From Sulfobacillus thermosulfidooxidans (GTDB lineage Bacteria; Bacillota; Sulfobacillia; Sulfobacillales; Sulfobacillaceae), in the NCBI RefSeq assembly GCF_001280565.1, contig NZ_LGRO01000001.1, positions 1,736,001 through 1,800,000 on the forward strand: a stretch of DNA of 64,000 nucleotides. The letters are read 5' to 3'. This document shows positions 37,138 through 46,863 of this stretch, piece after piece. The notes under the pieces were generated by a model. It ran no database searches. It was not told the DNA's origin and was given only the letters and a program-made list of their open reading frames with translations. A program made the translations under genes and the position numbers. Each line of letters opens with the position of its first letter. Within the stretch, counting starts at the first letter, position 1.

Positions 37138-37199
37138 AAGTCGGGAAGCCATGAGGGTTAGCACAATTGAAGAATCCCGACGAATATACAGCATGAGAA

Positions 37200-37619
37200 T
37201 TATTGAAAGAAAAAGCCATTACGTTCTTTACCAATCATGGCAAACAATGATTCCGAGTTGTCGTAATCCCGGCTCATGAAGGAAAAACCTAATTCCGGTA
37301 CAGAAGCCTCAAACACAATCGACGCTGTAGCCCGGTGAAAAGCTATTTGATATTGTTCTTGGGGATTAGACCAACCAATTTCCGGTCCAAGACCTTTCCA
37401 GCGAATGCGAACACTCACTGTGGCCTGATAAGTAGGGCCAGGGGCAGGAAATTTGGGTTGATCAATCACCGGATAATCACAAACCACGACCTCGGCCACC
37501 TGTCCATCTTTGCTGATCCTCAGTGCATCATCTGGGATAGGCGTGGTCCAAAAAAGTCCGTTAGATGCAATCGGCTGATGAAAACTGTGCAACTGGTCAT
37601 TGACACTGGGAAAGCTCAC
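37200..37619 (-). CDS. Conserved-looking hypothetical protein
   Basis: A 139-residue soluble protein from GTG 37619, 21 bases after the stop of the preceding gene. Predicted mainly beta, with aromatic-rich repeats (TYQATVSVRIRWKGLGPEIG, then YQIAFHRATASIVFEASVPE). No signal peptide, catalytic motif or known domain is visible. Probably co-transcribed with the Pro-rich gene upstream. The start lacks a clear ribosome site, so translational coupling is likely. Family not recognised. Confidence 0.55.
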   Translation of the reverse strand: MSFPSVNDQLHSFHQPIASNGLFWTTPIPDDALRISKDGQVAEVVVCDYPVIDQPKFPAPGPTYQATVSVRIRWKGLGPEIGWSNPQEQYQIAFHRATASIVFEASVPELGFSFMSRDYDNSESLFAMIGKERNGFFFQ

Positions 37620-37640
37620 TGAGCTTGGATAAAGATCGAG

Positions 37641-37976
37641 TCAAAGATGAATAAAGGTGCCGTAATGCTTTTCTCCATCCTCCGTCACATACTCGCCCTG
37701 CATAAAGCGCACGTCAGTGCCTGGACCTCCAAAGCGTACTATATGCCCTTCATGGTCACGGCCCCATCCTGCCAAAATAGCGGTGGCCACCCGCCCGCGA
37801 AAATTGAAAATTTCCGAGGGTTCGGTATAAGGAGCAGGCGGCACATTATGATCTCCCTTTGCATCGATTTCGGGAATCGGTGTCGGCAGAGGAAGAGAGG
37901 GTATGGGAGTTGGTTTTTGCCCATAACGGCAAGGACCACAAGCTTGATCCAATCGTTTTGGAACCCGCATTGTCAT
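37641..37976 (-). CDS. Hypothetical Pro-rich protein
   Basis: About 111 residues from ATG 37976 with AAGGAG 3-8 bases upstream. The N-terminal part has a Cys pair (DQACGPCRYG) followed by PTPIPSLPLPTPIPEID, a proline-rich linker. The C-terminal half reads FRGRVATAILAGWGRDHEGH and GTDVRFMQGEYVTEDGEKHY, suggesting a small beta domain. First gene of a two-gene unit. The CxxC could bind metal, but this is a guess. Function unknown. Confidence 0.6.
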   Translation of the reverse strand: MTMRVPKRLDQACGPCRYGQKPTPIPSLPLPTPIPEIDAKGDHNVPPAPYTEPSEIFNFRGRVATAILAGWGRDHEGHIVRFGGPGTDVRFMQGEYVTEDGEKHYGTFIHL

Positions 37977-38367
37977 TCTCCTTCCAATTTGCTGGTTACC
38001 ATTCCATAATATGGATAGGATTGCAAAGTGTTCACGTAACGATGTGAGTTCCCATGATTCGTCCTTGATAATGTTTTGGATATCCAAAGAAGCACCTTGT
38101 TTTCACAACGCAGCATCTGCACAACGGAAGACTCAATGGAGTTCTCAACTAAGAGCCATAAGAAATCGTCTTGACACGGTCAGTTGCTGCGCCATTCAGT
38201 CAAACCCCTCTTTCACTCAAACTTGCAGTATTAGCTCTTCTCATTCCGCGTCAATGACTATGGCTCGGTGAAGAGCAGCCTTCAGCAATCCTATCCCCCC
38301 ATTCGATACATAGGGCAACAAACGATAATTCTCAGCCGATTCATCAGATTATCGGGTACAGTTGTTA
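37977..38367. other. Intergenic stretch, no gene seen
   Basis: Upstream region of the Pro-rich gene and downstream region of an MFS gene. No motif-bearing frame. Confidence 0.5.
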
Positions 38368-39600
38368 CTAGCAAGAGCTGTTTTCACGCGGTAAATGAGC
38401 CCATGACGCACGAAGTGAGACCACACTCAGTCCAAGAACCACCGTGGCGGCTCCCCCCATCGCAATCGTCGTCTGGGCACCGACCACGCTGACCACCATT
38501 CCGCCAAGGAGTTGACCTATGGGAAGTCCCGCGCTCGTCACCGACTGGATCGTGCCTAAGACCGTTCCGCGCATCGAATTGGGAATTAGTCGTTGTTGCC
38601 ACGTTGTCGCCACAATGTTATAGGGTGCGTACGTGAATCCCCCGCAAAACAGCAGTGCCATCGCCTGCCACGGATGTTGAGTCAAACCGACCAAGGCACT
38701 GAACAGACCCCAGCTCATGATGATTCCGGCGACGACAAAGCGCAGAGACCATCGCGGCCGGACCCGCTCCCACATTAGGGTTCCCCCCAACGCGCCGACT
38801 GCAAAACTACTCCAGATGAGCCCCAACGTAGAGGCTCCAGCGTGAAAGACGCGCGAAACCAAAATCGGCAGGGCGGGCTCCAAAGGTCCGTAGGTAATGT
38901 TAAAGAATAGCGTGACCACGCCCAAGATCAAGAGCACCGGATTATGCCGAAGAAAATGCCATGGCTTAAGCCGGGAATGCGTCTGAGCTGCAAGCGGGTC
39001 ACCGGATCCCGTATCATATGTCCTCACCGGAATCGTTAATAAAGATGCGATATACACCGCATAGCAGCCTGCTGTGACGAGCAACGTCCCCGGTGCCCCA
39101 AGGAACGCCACTAACATCCCTCCTAATGCAGGGCCCATCAAGTACACCATGCTACTACGTAATTGAATGAGCCCGTTGGCAGGTTCTAAATCATGCTCGG
39201 AAACAATGTTCGGTAAGAGAACACCTCGTCCTATCATGGATAGCGGCGACAACGCCGCCGCTGCCCCTACCACCGCCAGTAACAGGGGAAATGTGAGGAC
39301 ATGCCGCCATTCCAGCATGGGTATGGACGCATAAAGAATCATTTGGCTTGTGTTATCAAGGATCATCAAAGCACGGCGAGGAAGGCGATCGATGAGGTAG
39401 CCAATAAACGGGCTCGTGAACATTCGCGCGATGGGAATAACCGCCAAGACGTACGCGACACGCATGGGGGATCCGGTAGTTTGGAGAACAAACCATGCGA
39501 GCGCAATGGTGACGAACTGCAAGGCCAACTGTACGAAGGTCGATCCGCCCCAATATAGGATAAAAATCCGATTGCTGATAAGTCTCCGGTAACCATTCAC
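38368..39600 (-). CDS. MFS efflux transporter (MFS_3-like)
   Basis: About 410 residues from GTG 39600, 8 bases after AAGGAG; an earlier GTG lacks a site. Begins NGYRRLISNRIFILYWGGST, typical of macrolide-type efflux permeases. Loop 2-3 motif is GYLIDRLPRRALMILD. Twelve TM segments follow, with PNSMRGTVLGTIQSVTSAGLPIGQLLGG in the second half. GC content is higher by eye than nearby genes. Substrate unknown. Monocistronic. Confidence 0.86.
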   Translation of the reverse strand: MNGYRRLISNRIFILYWGGSTFVQLALQFVTIALAWFVLQTTGSPMRVAYVLAVIPIARMFTSPFIGYLIDRLPRRALMILDNTSQMILYASIPMLEWRHVLTFPLLLAVVGAAAALSPLSMIGRGVLLPNIVSEHDLEPANGLIQLRSSMVYLMGPALGGMLVAFLGAPGTLLVTAGCYAVYIASLLTIPVRTYDTGSGDPLAAQTHSRLKPWHFLRHNPVLLILGVVTLFFNITYGPLEPALPILVSRVFHAGASTLGLIWSSFAVGALGGTLMWERVRPRWSLRFVVAGIIMSWGLFSALVGLTQHPWQAMALLFCGGFTYAPYNIVATTWQQRLIPNSMRGTVLGTIQSVTSAGLPIGQLLGGMVVSVVGAQTTIAMGGAATVVLGLSVVSLRASWAHLPRENSSC

Positions 39601-40099
39601 ATTGTCTACTCCTTGGTCCAGATGTGCCACGACTCAGCGAAATTCGAGTCTATTGAGCGGTGCAACACAAAATCGCTGTCTAGTTCCGTATAAATACTAC
39701 TGTAAGCATTGAGATGATGATATATTAGACATCATCATGATAAAGAAACTGTATATGTTCGAGAAATTTAATCGCTCAACCAGAACGTCTAAACTCCATT
39801 TCTGGAAAATCGCGAAGAGGCGTATAAAGCTACTTGTTGGACTCAAGATTTCACAAAATAACAAGCGTTTTGTGCCCGAATTTGTTATGTCAGGCTCAAC
39901 GTAGGCATTAGGCACCACGCAGTTCAATATCCCATCGGCATCAATCGTGCGTGTCCGCTCTAACCCTTTCCAGGGAAGCACTAGAGTCGTCGAAACCGTT
40001 GTGCTCTTCGACCAGATTATCAAAGATTCCACCAGTCGTGCCCATCCGTTGGAGATTATGGAGTCAATTATCCTCCATCAAGAACGAGTGTAGACACAT
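39601..40099. other. Intergenic stretch, no gene seen
   Basis: No frame with recognisable motifs. It lies between divergent MFS and cupin genes and should contain both promoters. Confidence 0.5.
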
Positions 40100-40630
40100 G
40101 TGCCCATTGGCGCAATATCAGCTCATGGACGCAACGAGGCGGCGCACTATGTCATGCCGCTATTAGGCGTAGGTCGCGCATTCATGCGGGTAGAGATAGT
40201 TCCGCCCGGTAGTGCCACCGCCCGCCTCCACAGCCATTCCGCCGTGGACGAATACTACTTAGTATTATCTGGACGCGCTTTGTTGAGAATGGGATCTCAT
40301 GAGTTGGAGGTAGGTCCTGGGACTCTCATTGGGAAACCCACAGGACCTGATTTAACGAGTCATTTGGTTACCTCTCTTGGAGAAAGCATCACGGTGCTAG
40401 ATATGGAAATTTGGCCAGACCGTGAACTGAGGAGCAAGGACATCGTTTATTACCCTGATCAGCATGAACTGCTATGGCGAGGCGAGGGTTGGCGTGGCGC
40501 CCAGGTTTTTTCATCCTTAAGCTCTGCCGAGGATCTTTTTCAACATTACGATGATGGCTATGTTCGACAGGATGATGGCAGTTGGCGTTCGGCCAATATT
40601 CCGGGAACAGCCCCCAGAGAACCCGATTAA
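40100..40630 (+). CDS. Cupin-domain protein
   Basis: About 176 residues starting at GTG 40100; no good ribosome site is seen and the frame is open for some codons upstream, so the start is uncertain. The cupin core is clear: MRVEIVPPGSATARLHSHSAVDEYYLVLSGRALLR gives the first motif with two His and Glu, then ELEVGPGTLIGKPTGPDLTSHLV gives the second with His. Metal-binding is therefore likely. The tail (YVRQDDGSWRSANIPG) is outside the fold. Might be an isomerase or dioxygenase-like protein; reaction unknown. Confidence 0.78.
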   Translation: MPIGAISAHGRNEAAHYVMPLLGVGRAFMRVEIVPPGSATARLHSHSAVDEYYLVLSGRALLRMGSHELEVGPGTLIGKPTGPDLTSHLVTSLGESITVLDMEIWPDRELRSKDIVYYPDQHELLWRGEGWRGAQVFSSLSSAEDLFQHYDDGYVRQDDGSWRSANIPGTAPREPD

Positions 40631-40780
40631 TCCCCCGGGGTTTATTTTAATTGGTGTTTAAGGCCGGAGGATTCTTTCCATGCGACAACCAATTTGCTAA
40701 GCCATATTGGACATTTTGGCACCTCATAGGAAATAAAAGGCAAAGACGGCCGCAAGAACTTCTCACCCATATAGGTATAT

Positions 40781-41422
40781 TTAGACCAAGGGTTCTAGAC
40801 CGTGAGTCATGCATTGAGTCATATGCAGCCCGGCTTTCCATTTGACCATGCCCGATTCATCGATATTCAATACCCATGTATCGCCATTGTCGATTTCAAA
40901 ATTACGGTAACTCGTTAAAGGAAGACCTAGAGAGTGTGCTATAAAAAGCCGCAGAACCGTATTGTGTGTGATCACTAGGAGAGTCTCAAAGGGAGTGGCG
41001 ACCTGGTCATCGACAAAACTCCTTAGGCGTCGGACCACCTCATTTCCTGATTCCCCATGTCCGCCGGCTTTAACTGAAGATGGGTCATTTAGCCATGATT
41101 GCCATTGCTCGGGATAATCGGATTCGATTTCTTGTTGTGTCAATCCCTCCCAGTCTCCAAAATCGATTTCTTTTAATCGGTTATCGAGATTCAATGGCAG
41201 TCCCAAACGGTCTATAATGGGTAAAGCCGTGGTGCGAGCGCGAAGAAGCGGTGATGCAAAGACCTTATCAAAAGGGACAGCCGCTAACATTTTGGCTAAC
41301 ATCTGCGATTGAAATATCCCAGTTTCGGCTAACGCAATATCTGAGCGCCCACAATAGCGGTTTTGATTATGATTCCACTCGGTCTCTCCGTGGCGAATAA
41401 AGTAAAACGTGGTCATCGACAA
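40781..41422 (-). CDS. Histidine phosphatase (phosphoglycerate mutase-like)
   Basis: A 213-residue protein. The phosphohistidine motif is FYFIRHGETEWN near the N-terminus, with the R-H-G core; the second half of the pocket is LVITHNTVLRLFI with the other catalytic His, and KVFASPLLRARTTA and FGDWEGLTQQEIE complete the family pattern. It resembles CobC/PhoE type phosphatases rather than glycolytic mutase. Start TTG 41422 has GGGGGAACGACA upstream; ATG 41416 two codons on is the alternative. Substrate may be a small phosphoester such as alpha-ribazole phosphate. Single gene. Confidence 0.87.
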   Translation of the reverse strand: MSMTTFYFIRHGETEWNHNQNRYCGRSDIALAETGIFQSQMLAKMLAAVPFDKVFASPLLRARTTALPIIDRLGLPLNLDNRLKEIDFGDWEGLTQQEIESDYPEQWQSWLNDPSSVKAGGHGESGNEVVRRLRSFVDDQVATPFETLLVITHNTVLRLFIAHSLGLPLTSYRNFEIDNGDTWVLNIDESGMVKWKAGLHMTQCMTHGLEPLV

Positions 41423-42420
41423 TGTCGTTCCCCCTATGTTGATGAATCTTGTGGTGTTCGCTCTGTGACCGAGTTTGTTTCGGTAACAGGCTCTCGGAAT
41501 AAGCTGTTTTTTTGTGTTTGAGGTCTACAGACATGGAGCGGAACCTTGAGTTCAATATGACCCAGGCTATCCATGAATCATACATTCCATTCGCCTATTA
41601 TGGTTTTCTTTTAACAAATACATTAAGGGGACCAGATAGCATGTTTGTCTCTCCCAATATAATTTTGTCTCGATAGATTCCCACGAAAGAATCGGCGGAC
41701 TGCGAGCGTGGGCAGATGACAAATTATCAGCGATTACCGCAAATATGTCCGTATCCTGGCCCAAGGGAGTCCCTCCATCATCCGGTTTTCCCAGTGCTCA
41801 GATTGTCTCAACCTTCAGATTCCGCTAGCTTTGCTACATCAGTCACACACGGCTTAACCGCATTTCTTCACGCCGTTAAATGATACATGGCACACATTTC
41901 ACTTTTTACCATGAGTGGACCATTAATCATGAAAACCGATCTTTATTAAAATTCCTACAGTCACCGATACACGAATTATGCTTTACCCGTTCCGTCTTTA
42001 TGGGCATTTCTTTTTGTTCGTGACCTCACGGGTGCACAGGAGTTTTAGGAATATCAAAAGCCAAACCGTGCCGAAATTCTGCCATAGTCCCGTGAATATA
42101 AGGACCTGAACAACTTCCCTTTTCTCCCTCATCTCCCCATCCATTTCACCGGCTGTCTTAATGAGATTGAGGTTTCCGCATTGTTAGCGTACCAGCATTG
42201 CCATGTGCTGACTAATACCGAAACACAAAACAACCTATAAGTTTTGGATGATGGGTCCCACACACATGGCAATCTGGCCATCTGCGTGCTCCTAGGTATG
42301 TTCTAAAGTTCAGCCAGCATTACTTAATATTTGTGATTCTTTAGCAAACGATCCTCAAATCAGATGCTGGTGGGCATCTAATAAAAAATTGTCATGATAT
42401 TCTTGGCGGGGCCGCCTTGC
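41423..42420. other. About 1 kb without a recognisable gene
   Basis: Only short frames without motifs on either strand. Could contain decayed coding sequence. No hairpin with a T-tract was noticed. Confidence 0.5.
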
Positions 42421-43344
42421 CTAGGATGGTCTTAATGGATAATTGGAATAGGTGAGAAGAAGATTCTTAAAATGCGTAGCGGGCGGTGCCAAAAATCGAT
42501 CCCGGAGCTGAACAACATGCCAGTACCGTACCCGCGGAAAGCCTTGGACGTCTAAAATAACTAGCTGATTAGTGCGTAGTTCCAGCTCAATGGCCCGGCG
42601 CGGTACTACCGCTAATCCTAAACCATGCGCTACGGCTTGTTTGATTGCACTGTTACTGGCCAGTTCCATTCCCATACGTGGTCGGATTCCCGATTCCGCA
42701 AAAAACTGTTCGGTGGTAGCCCGTGTTCCCGACCCTTCTTCCCGCATCAGAAAGGATTCCTGAGCCAACGCACTCAAAGGAATTTGTTGACGATTCGCCA
42801 ATTTGTGTCCGTGCCATGCTATGACAACCAGTTCGTTGATCAGAAAAGGTGTGGCCTCTAATTCCTCTTCACGGGGAAATTGTCCAATCACCGCCAAATC
42901 CGTATCCCGCGACAACAGTCGTTCGATAACGGTCCGGCGATTGGTGACATCAAGACTAATTTCCACACGGGGAAACTTTTGCCGAAATATTCCTAAGTAC
43001 TCCGGCACAACGTAGGCTCCCGCGGTGGTATCGGCAGCCACCCTAAGACGTCCCGCATCGCCATCTTGTAATGCTGCGATCGCTTCACGAGTTTCTTGTA
43101 GGGCCGTGAACACGCGCTGACTATGTTCCAGCAGCTGTGTACCTGCGTCAGTCAAATAGATCTGTCGTCCCACTTTTTCAAAGAGCGGCATCCCTAGAGT
43201 TTCTTCCAGATGTTTGATGTGCATGGACACAGCGGGTTGACTTAAAATCATGTCTTCCGCCGCACGCGAAAAACTCATATGGCGGGCTACCGTGCGGAAT
43301 ACCCGTAATTGATGCAGGTTGATGAACACCTCATCTTCTCTCAA
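42421..43344 (-). CDS. LysR-family transcriptional regulator
   Basis: About 307 residues. N-terminal winged helix: INLHQLRVFRTVARHMSFSR, AAEDMILSQPAVSMHIKHLE, then LGMPLFEKVGRQIYLTDAG. The effector domain (from about residue 90) has RLRVAADTTAGAYVVPEYLG and RMGMELASNSAIKQAVAHGLGLAVVP, the pattern of CysL/CbbR-like regulators of sulfur or carbon metabolism. I choose TTG 43344 as start because AGGAGGAAGG lies 6-7 bases upstream; a GTG 15 bases further in is the alternative. It is 79 bases downstream of the DUF6671 gene on the same strand. Target not shown. Confidence 0.9.
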   Translation of the reverse strand: MREDEVFINLHQLRVFRTVARHMSFSRAAEDMILSQPAVSMHIKHLEETLGMPLFEKVGRQIYLTDAGTQLLEHSQRVFTALQETREAIAALQDGDAGRLRVAADTTAGAYVVPEYLGIFRQKFPRVEISLDVTNRRTVIERLLSRDTDLAVIGQFPREEELEATPFLINELVVIAWHGHKLANRQQIPLSALAQESFLMREEGSGTRATTEQFFAESGIRPRMGMELASNSAIKQAVAHGLGLAVVPRRAIELELRTNQLVILDVQGFPRVRYWHVVQLRDRFLAPPATHFKNLLLTYSNYPLRPS

Positions 43345-43423
43345 ACGCCTTCCTCCTGACATAGTCATTCTTTCTAAACAGGCCATTCCCCACCGGTTCC
43401 TCCCCGCGCGTTAGGCCGCATAA

Positions 43424-44295
43424 TTAGGGATTGCACCATGGACAGTTAGCGGGCGCCGCCACTTCTAATCCGTCCGACCGCGGATGCGTTTCGCGGTAGT
43501 CACATAAGGCACATCCGTAAACTTCAGCTTTCACCAACGAGGTCTCTTCCCCGCACCAGGCACAAGGTAATCCGCGAATTACATCGACCATTCCCCAGCC
43601 GGGTGTTCCACATTGAGGGCATTGAGCAGCAAGCCGGTGACCCAGTTTCATGGCGAGTTCATAGAGTACGCGCTGCCTGCTAGGATTCATATGGGCGCGC
43701 ATATCGGTTTCGACGTGGGCTAAGTGATCTTCGGACACCGCCGCACATTGTTCGATAGCTTTTTTCAGATCATCAGAATTGATAATGCCCTTGAACAATA
43801 AGCCCGAGGAAAATCCCGAGTTAGGCCGGACAATTAAGCCGTGTGAGGGAAATTGTGCCCGCTTAAGAAAATCACCGACATCATCGAGACTACGGGCTTC
43901 GATATGTGCATAATTCGTCTCTGTACTGATTATCTGTTCCGTTATTTCAATGCCGAGTTGATCATCGACGAATGCCAGAAGTTCATGATGCCCCGGCACA
44001 AATAACAATTGGGGATGGGGACCAAAACTTCCTTCACTGGCCAGTCCCAACGGAAGATCTAACGCAGCCATTCCCATTCTGGCTTTGCGAATCACCACCT
44101 CCTGTGGCGTCCCATTACGAGGAATTTCACCACTAAAAGTGCCCAAGACATCAGTATCCAGGTATGGAGGAACACAAACTTCAAGCCCTACCGTCTCCCG
44201 TAAAGGAGGTCCCACCACTTGTTCTTTTTCATGTTTCGTGGCCAAAGCCACCTTCTGACCACGATAGGGGTGGTCCCATTTTGGTCCGAGCGTCA
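43424..44295 (-). CDS. DUF6671-family protein with zinc-ribbon-like tail
   Basis: About 290 residues from ATG 44295 with GGGAGAAGG upstream. Begins HPYRGQKVALATKHEKEQVV, followed by VCVPPYLDTDVLGTFSGEI, and contains ASEGSFGPHPQLLFVPGHHE, FLKRAQFPSHGLIVRPNSG and DMRAHMNPSRQRVLYELA, a pattern I associate with the DUF6671 family. The C-terminus carries four Cys pairs (CPQCG, CAWCG, CALCDYRE, CPWC), which make two zinc ribbons. No enzymatic activity is established. It precedes the LysR gene and may be its operon partner. Confidence 0.78.
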
Positions 44296-44351
44296 TTGAC
44301 CTTCTCCCTTGTTCAGCGTACTGGCATACAAACGCACAGCGAAACAACAAA

Positions 44352-44741
44352 TTACGCTAATATTATCATGAATTTTATGTCATATATCAAGAGGCAGCCC
44401 TTACAGAGAGTGCATGCCCCAAACTTGACTGTGTGCCATGCAGGCAATAAGACTCGAATAATACTACCGGCGAAAAAATTGAAACTGGCTGCGGCCGCCA
44501 CGAGAGCCCAGAGCATTCTGTTTGCGACGATAAACCGGAGATGATGCCCTTTGCTCTTCGGGGCGCGCAGTAGAGAACCGCCGGCCAAAGCCACAACCCA
44601 CTGACTCATGCCAGACAAGATAGTGCCAATAACCAAGGGTAACGCAAACGCCGTGACTTCAGACCCTAAAAATGAAATACTCTGACCCATTCACAGCATG
44701 CTAAACGTGCTTAGCGGACGGTGTATCAGTTGTTGTGCCAT
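44352..44741 (-). pseudogene. MFS transporter remnant, nonsense codon and internal deletion
   Basis: ATG 44741 opens MAQQLIHRPLSTFSML, then TGA sits where a Trp codon (TGG) would give the usual LWMGQSISFLG start of MFS permeases. The frame continues SISFLGSEVTAFALPLVIG, then jumps to a late-domain sequence (VALAGGSLLRAPKSKGH and ALVAAAASFNFFAGSIIRVL), so most of the transporter is deleted. It is a dead gene fragment of about 130 codons. Confidence 0.72.
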
Positions 44742-45062
44742 AGCGACCGACCATTCTCCTCAAAACCAGTTACGAAAACATGTGTTCTCACGAAAACACG
44801 ACGCGTTCAAAATCTCCACCTGAGGATGAGTGCCGTAGGTCACCAACACACGACAAATTCATTAGGACAATTGTTACGGGGTTTAGCCCAGGAAAGAATC
44901 TTTGGGCATGTAAATCACCAAAAATCAGAGGTGATCTTTGTCCTCACAGTACAGCATCCTCATTGGATCGCGATCAATGTCTGTGACGTAAATGCTCTAT
45001 CTTTCCGACGTTATGACCATACAAGCCCTAAAGAAATTTATGATAACAATAGGATATTAATT
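44742..45062. other. Intergenic stretch, no gene seen
   Basis: Frames here lack motifs. Nothing structured noticed. Confidence 0.5.
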
Positions 45063-45734
45063 TTATTGCCCGGGCTTAATGTTGCCCATTACAATAGGAT
45101 AAATTTCATCAAACCGTTTTATCCAATAAGTCGGATGGGCCTCATGAAGAGCCGTACGTAACCCATAACCGTATTCTACCGCCGCGCAATCTATCTCCCA
45201 TCTTGAGGCAGCAAGGATGTCCTGTTCATGATCGCCTACCATAAGAAAATGCTCGCGGCCGAGCCCAGAATTTTTCTCGACAATCTTTTGCAACACATCA
45301 ACTTTATGCGCGCCTGTCCCATCAAAATCACTTCCAACGACGCCAGTAAACAACGATCGCAACCCAAAAAACTCTAAAATTTGTTCACTAAATCCTGTTG
45401 GCTTAGAGGTAGCGAGCCATAGGGCAATCTGGTTATGGGCAAGCCTTTCCAAGGTCTCCCTCACCCGCGGGTATAAATAGTTTTCATAAAGTCCGTGCAC
45501 GGAAAAATATTCCCGGTAATATGTCACCGCGCGCCATGCCTCTGATTCCGTCAATCCCCAGCACATAAAGGATTCGTGAAGAGGCGGGCCAATAAATGCG
45601 GTGAGTTCATCAGATTGGGGAACGGATGCCACCGCCATTTTTCGCAAGGCATACTGAACGGAATGGGTAATTCCTTCTTTGGGATCACTAAGAGTCCCGT
45701 CCAAATCACACAACACAACCGAATATCCGGGCAT
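45063..45734 (-). CDS. HAD-superfamily phosphatase (phosphoglycolate phosphatase-like)
   Basis: A 223-residue protein. Motif I is VVLCDLDGTLSDP with nucleophile Asp10 and acid Asp12. Motif II Thr/Ser is in LWLATSKPTGF, motif III Lys in GAHKVDVLQKI, motif IV is FLMVGDHEQDILAA. The helical cap after motif I (ITHSVQYALRKMAV, FIGPPLHESF) fits the Gph/PpaX subfamily, which dephosphorylates phosphoglycolate or pyrophosphate. ATG 45734 follows GAGAGGAGACG. A Nudix gene lies 65 bases upstream, so the two may form a house-cleaning pair. Confidence 0.88.
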   Translation of the reverse strand: MPGYSVVLCDLDGTLSDPKEGITHSVQYALRKMAVASVPQSDELTAFIGPPLHESFMCWGLTESEAWRAVTYYREYFSVHGLYENYLYPRVRETLERLAHNQIALWLATSKPTGFSEQILEFFGLRSLFTGVVGSDFDGTGAHKVDVLQKIVEKNSGLGREHFLMVGDHEQDILAASRWEIDCAAVEYGYGLRTALHEAHPTYWIKRFDEIYPIVMGNIKPGQ

Positions 45735-45799
45735 GAACGTCTCCTCTCATTACAAAACAGGAGCCAGCGCCAGGTGGAACTGAACCCTTTTGACGGAAA

Positions 45800-46279
45800 T
45801 CATAAACTGCGGTGGTCAAAATACGAGCTACCTTCGTAGTTCCTATCAAAAATCTCTAAAGGATAGGGCAAGGAAAGCGTATTGAGGCTTTCAGTTTCCC
45901 GGTATTCGAAGGCGGTAACTTCGCCGTCCACTGCGCGTAATATCCCCTCTTTAACTTGGCACCGAAATACCATGATGACGTATTCGACAGCATTGCCATC
46001 TTGATATGTCCAACGAAATTTTTCTCCGCCTAAAACCGCTAATAATGTAATCGGCTCTACCAAAAGCCCGGTCTCTTCAGCAACTTCACGAATCACAGCT
46101 TGTGCAGGGGTCTCACCCATTTCAATCGCCCCCGCTGGCAGTCCCCACGCGCCATGTTTCACTTTGACACACAAGACCCGGCCTTCCTTGTCGTGAATCA
46201 CAGCAGCTACGGCAGGATTAAATATCAGATCGTTGCCTATTTTCTTTCGTAGCTGCTGGTAATACGGAGACATTGGCAT
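45800..46279 (-). CDS. Nudix hydrolase
   Basis: About 159 residues from ATG 46279 after GGAGAGATGG. The Nudix box lies at about residues 50-72: GAIEMGETPAQAVIREVAEE followed by TGL, with the full G-x5-E-x7-REV-x-EE-x-G pattern. Preceding strands AAVIHDKEGRVLCVKVKHGA and GLPAG are typical. Substrates of such enzymes include nucleoside diphosphate sugars, ADP-ribose and oxidised nucleotides; this one cannot be assigned. Same strand as the HAD gene downstream. Confidence 0.92.
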   Translation of the reverse strand: MPMSPYYQQLRKKIGNDLIFNPAVAAVIHDKEGRVLCVKVKHGAWGLPAGAIEMGETPAQAVIREVAEETGLLVEPITLLAVLGGEKFRWTYQDGNAVEYVIMVFRCQVKEGILRAVDGEVTAFEYRETESLNTLSLPYPLEIFDRNYEGSSYFDHRSL

Positions 46280-46863
46280 GGACCATCTCTCCTTCTCTCG
46301 CGTTTCATGCGAGTCTTTTGTGCTCGTAGGATTTGTGTGCACCCTAAAATATTTTGTAAAAATGTTTGGATTTACGGCACAAGCCTGAGATTCCGCTCGT
46401 TCCTCATGATGTTAAACGATTGTCTTGGAAAATACCCTGCCCGTGACTGAGTGACGAATCGCTTGTTTTTAAGGGTTTCATAGTTATAACTATCGCCAGC
46501 TGTCCCATGTCTTACATAATCCTTACAAACGTTACTCTACAAGACGCCTTGCCCATATGGTACAGAAGAATCAGCCGATTGGCTTTAGCAATTCTAACCC
46601 TTGATGCAAAATGCTAATGACAGCATAAACAACTGTGTCCGCCGAATGATCGCGGCGGACTTTATTCCATGCTCAACTCGCTGTCTAGGGCTTGATAGGT
46701 CCGGTGTACTTCTCTTTTAAAAATTGACACCGCGAATAAATAAGGTAGACTGAAAACGATGTGTTAGCAGGTATTAGACTTCGTTCTCTTGCCGTAAAAT
46801 GGGATGAGTCAGGAGATACCCAATCATAGAGAACCATGTCATAGGTGCAGGTAGAGGATTCGT
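46280..46863. other. Intergenic region with one strong hairpin
   Basis: Between divergent Nudix and MMPL genes. GTCCGCCG (46637-46644) pairs with CGGCGGAC (46653-46660) around an 8-base loop and is followed by TTTATT. As no gene precedes it on the plus strand, it may end a small unannotated transcript or act as a leader structure for the MMPL gene. No coding frame is convincing. Confidence 0.5.

Noticed and set aside
39697-40032. 111-codon minus-strand frame
   Set aside because: No ribosome site or motif; lies in the promoter region between divergent genes.
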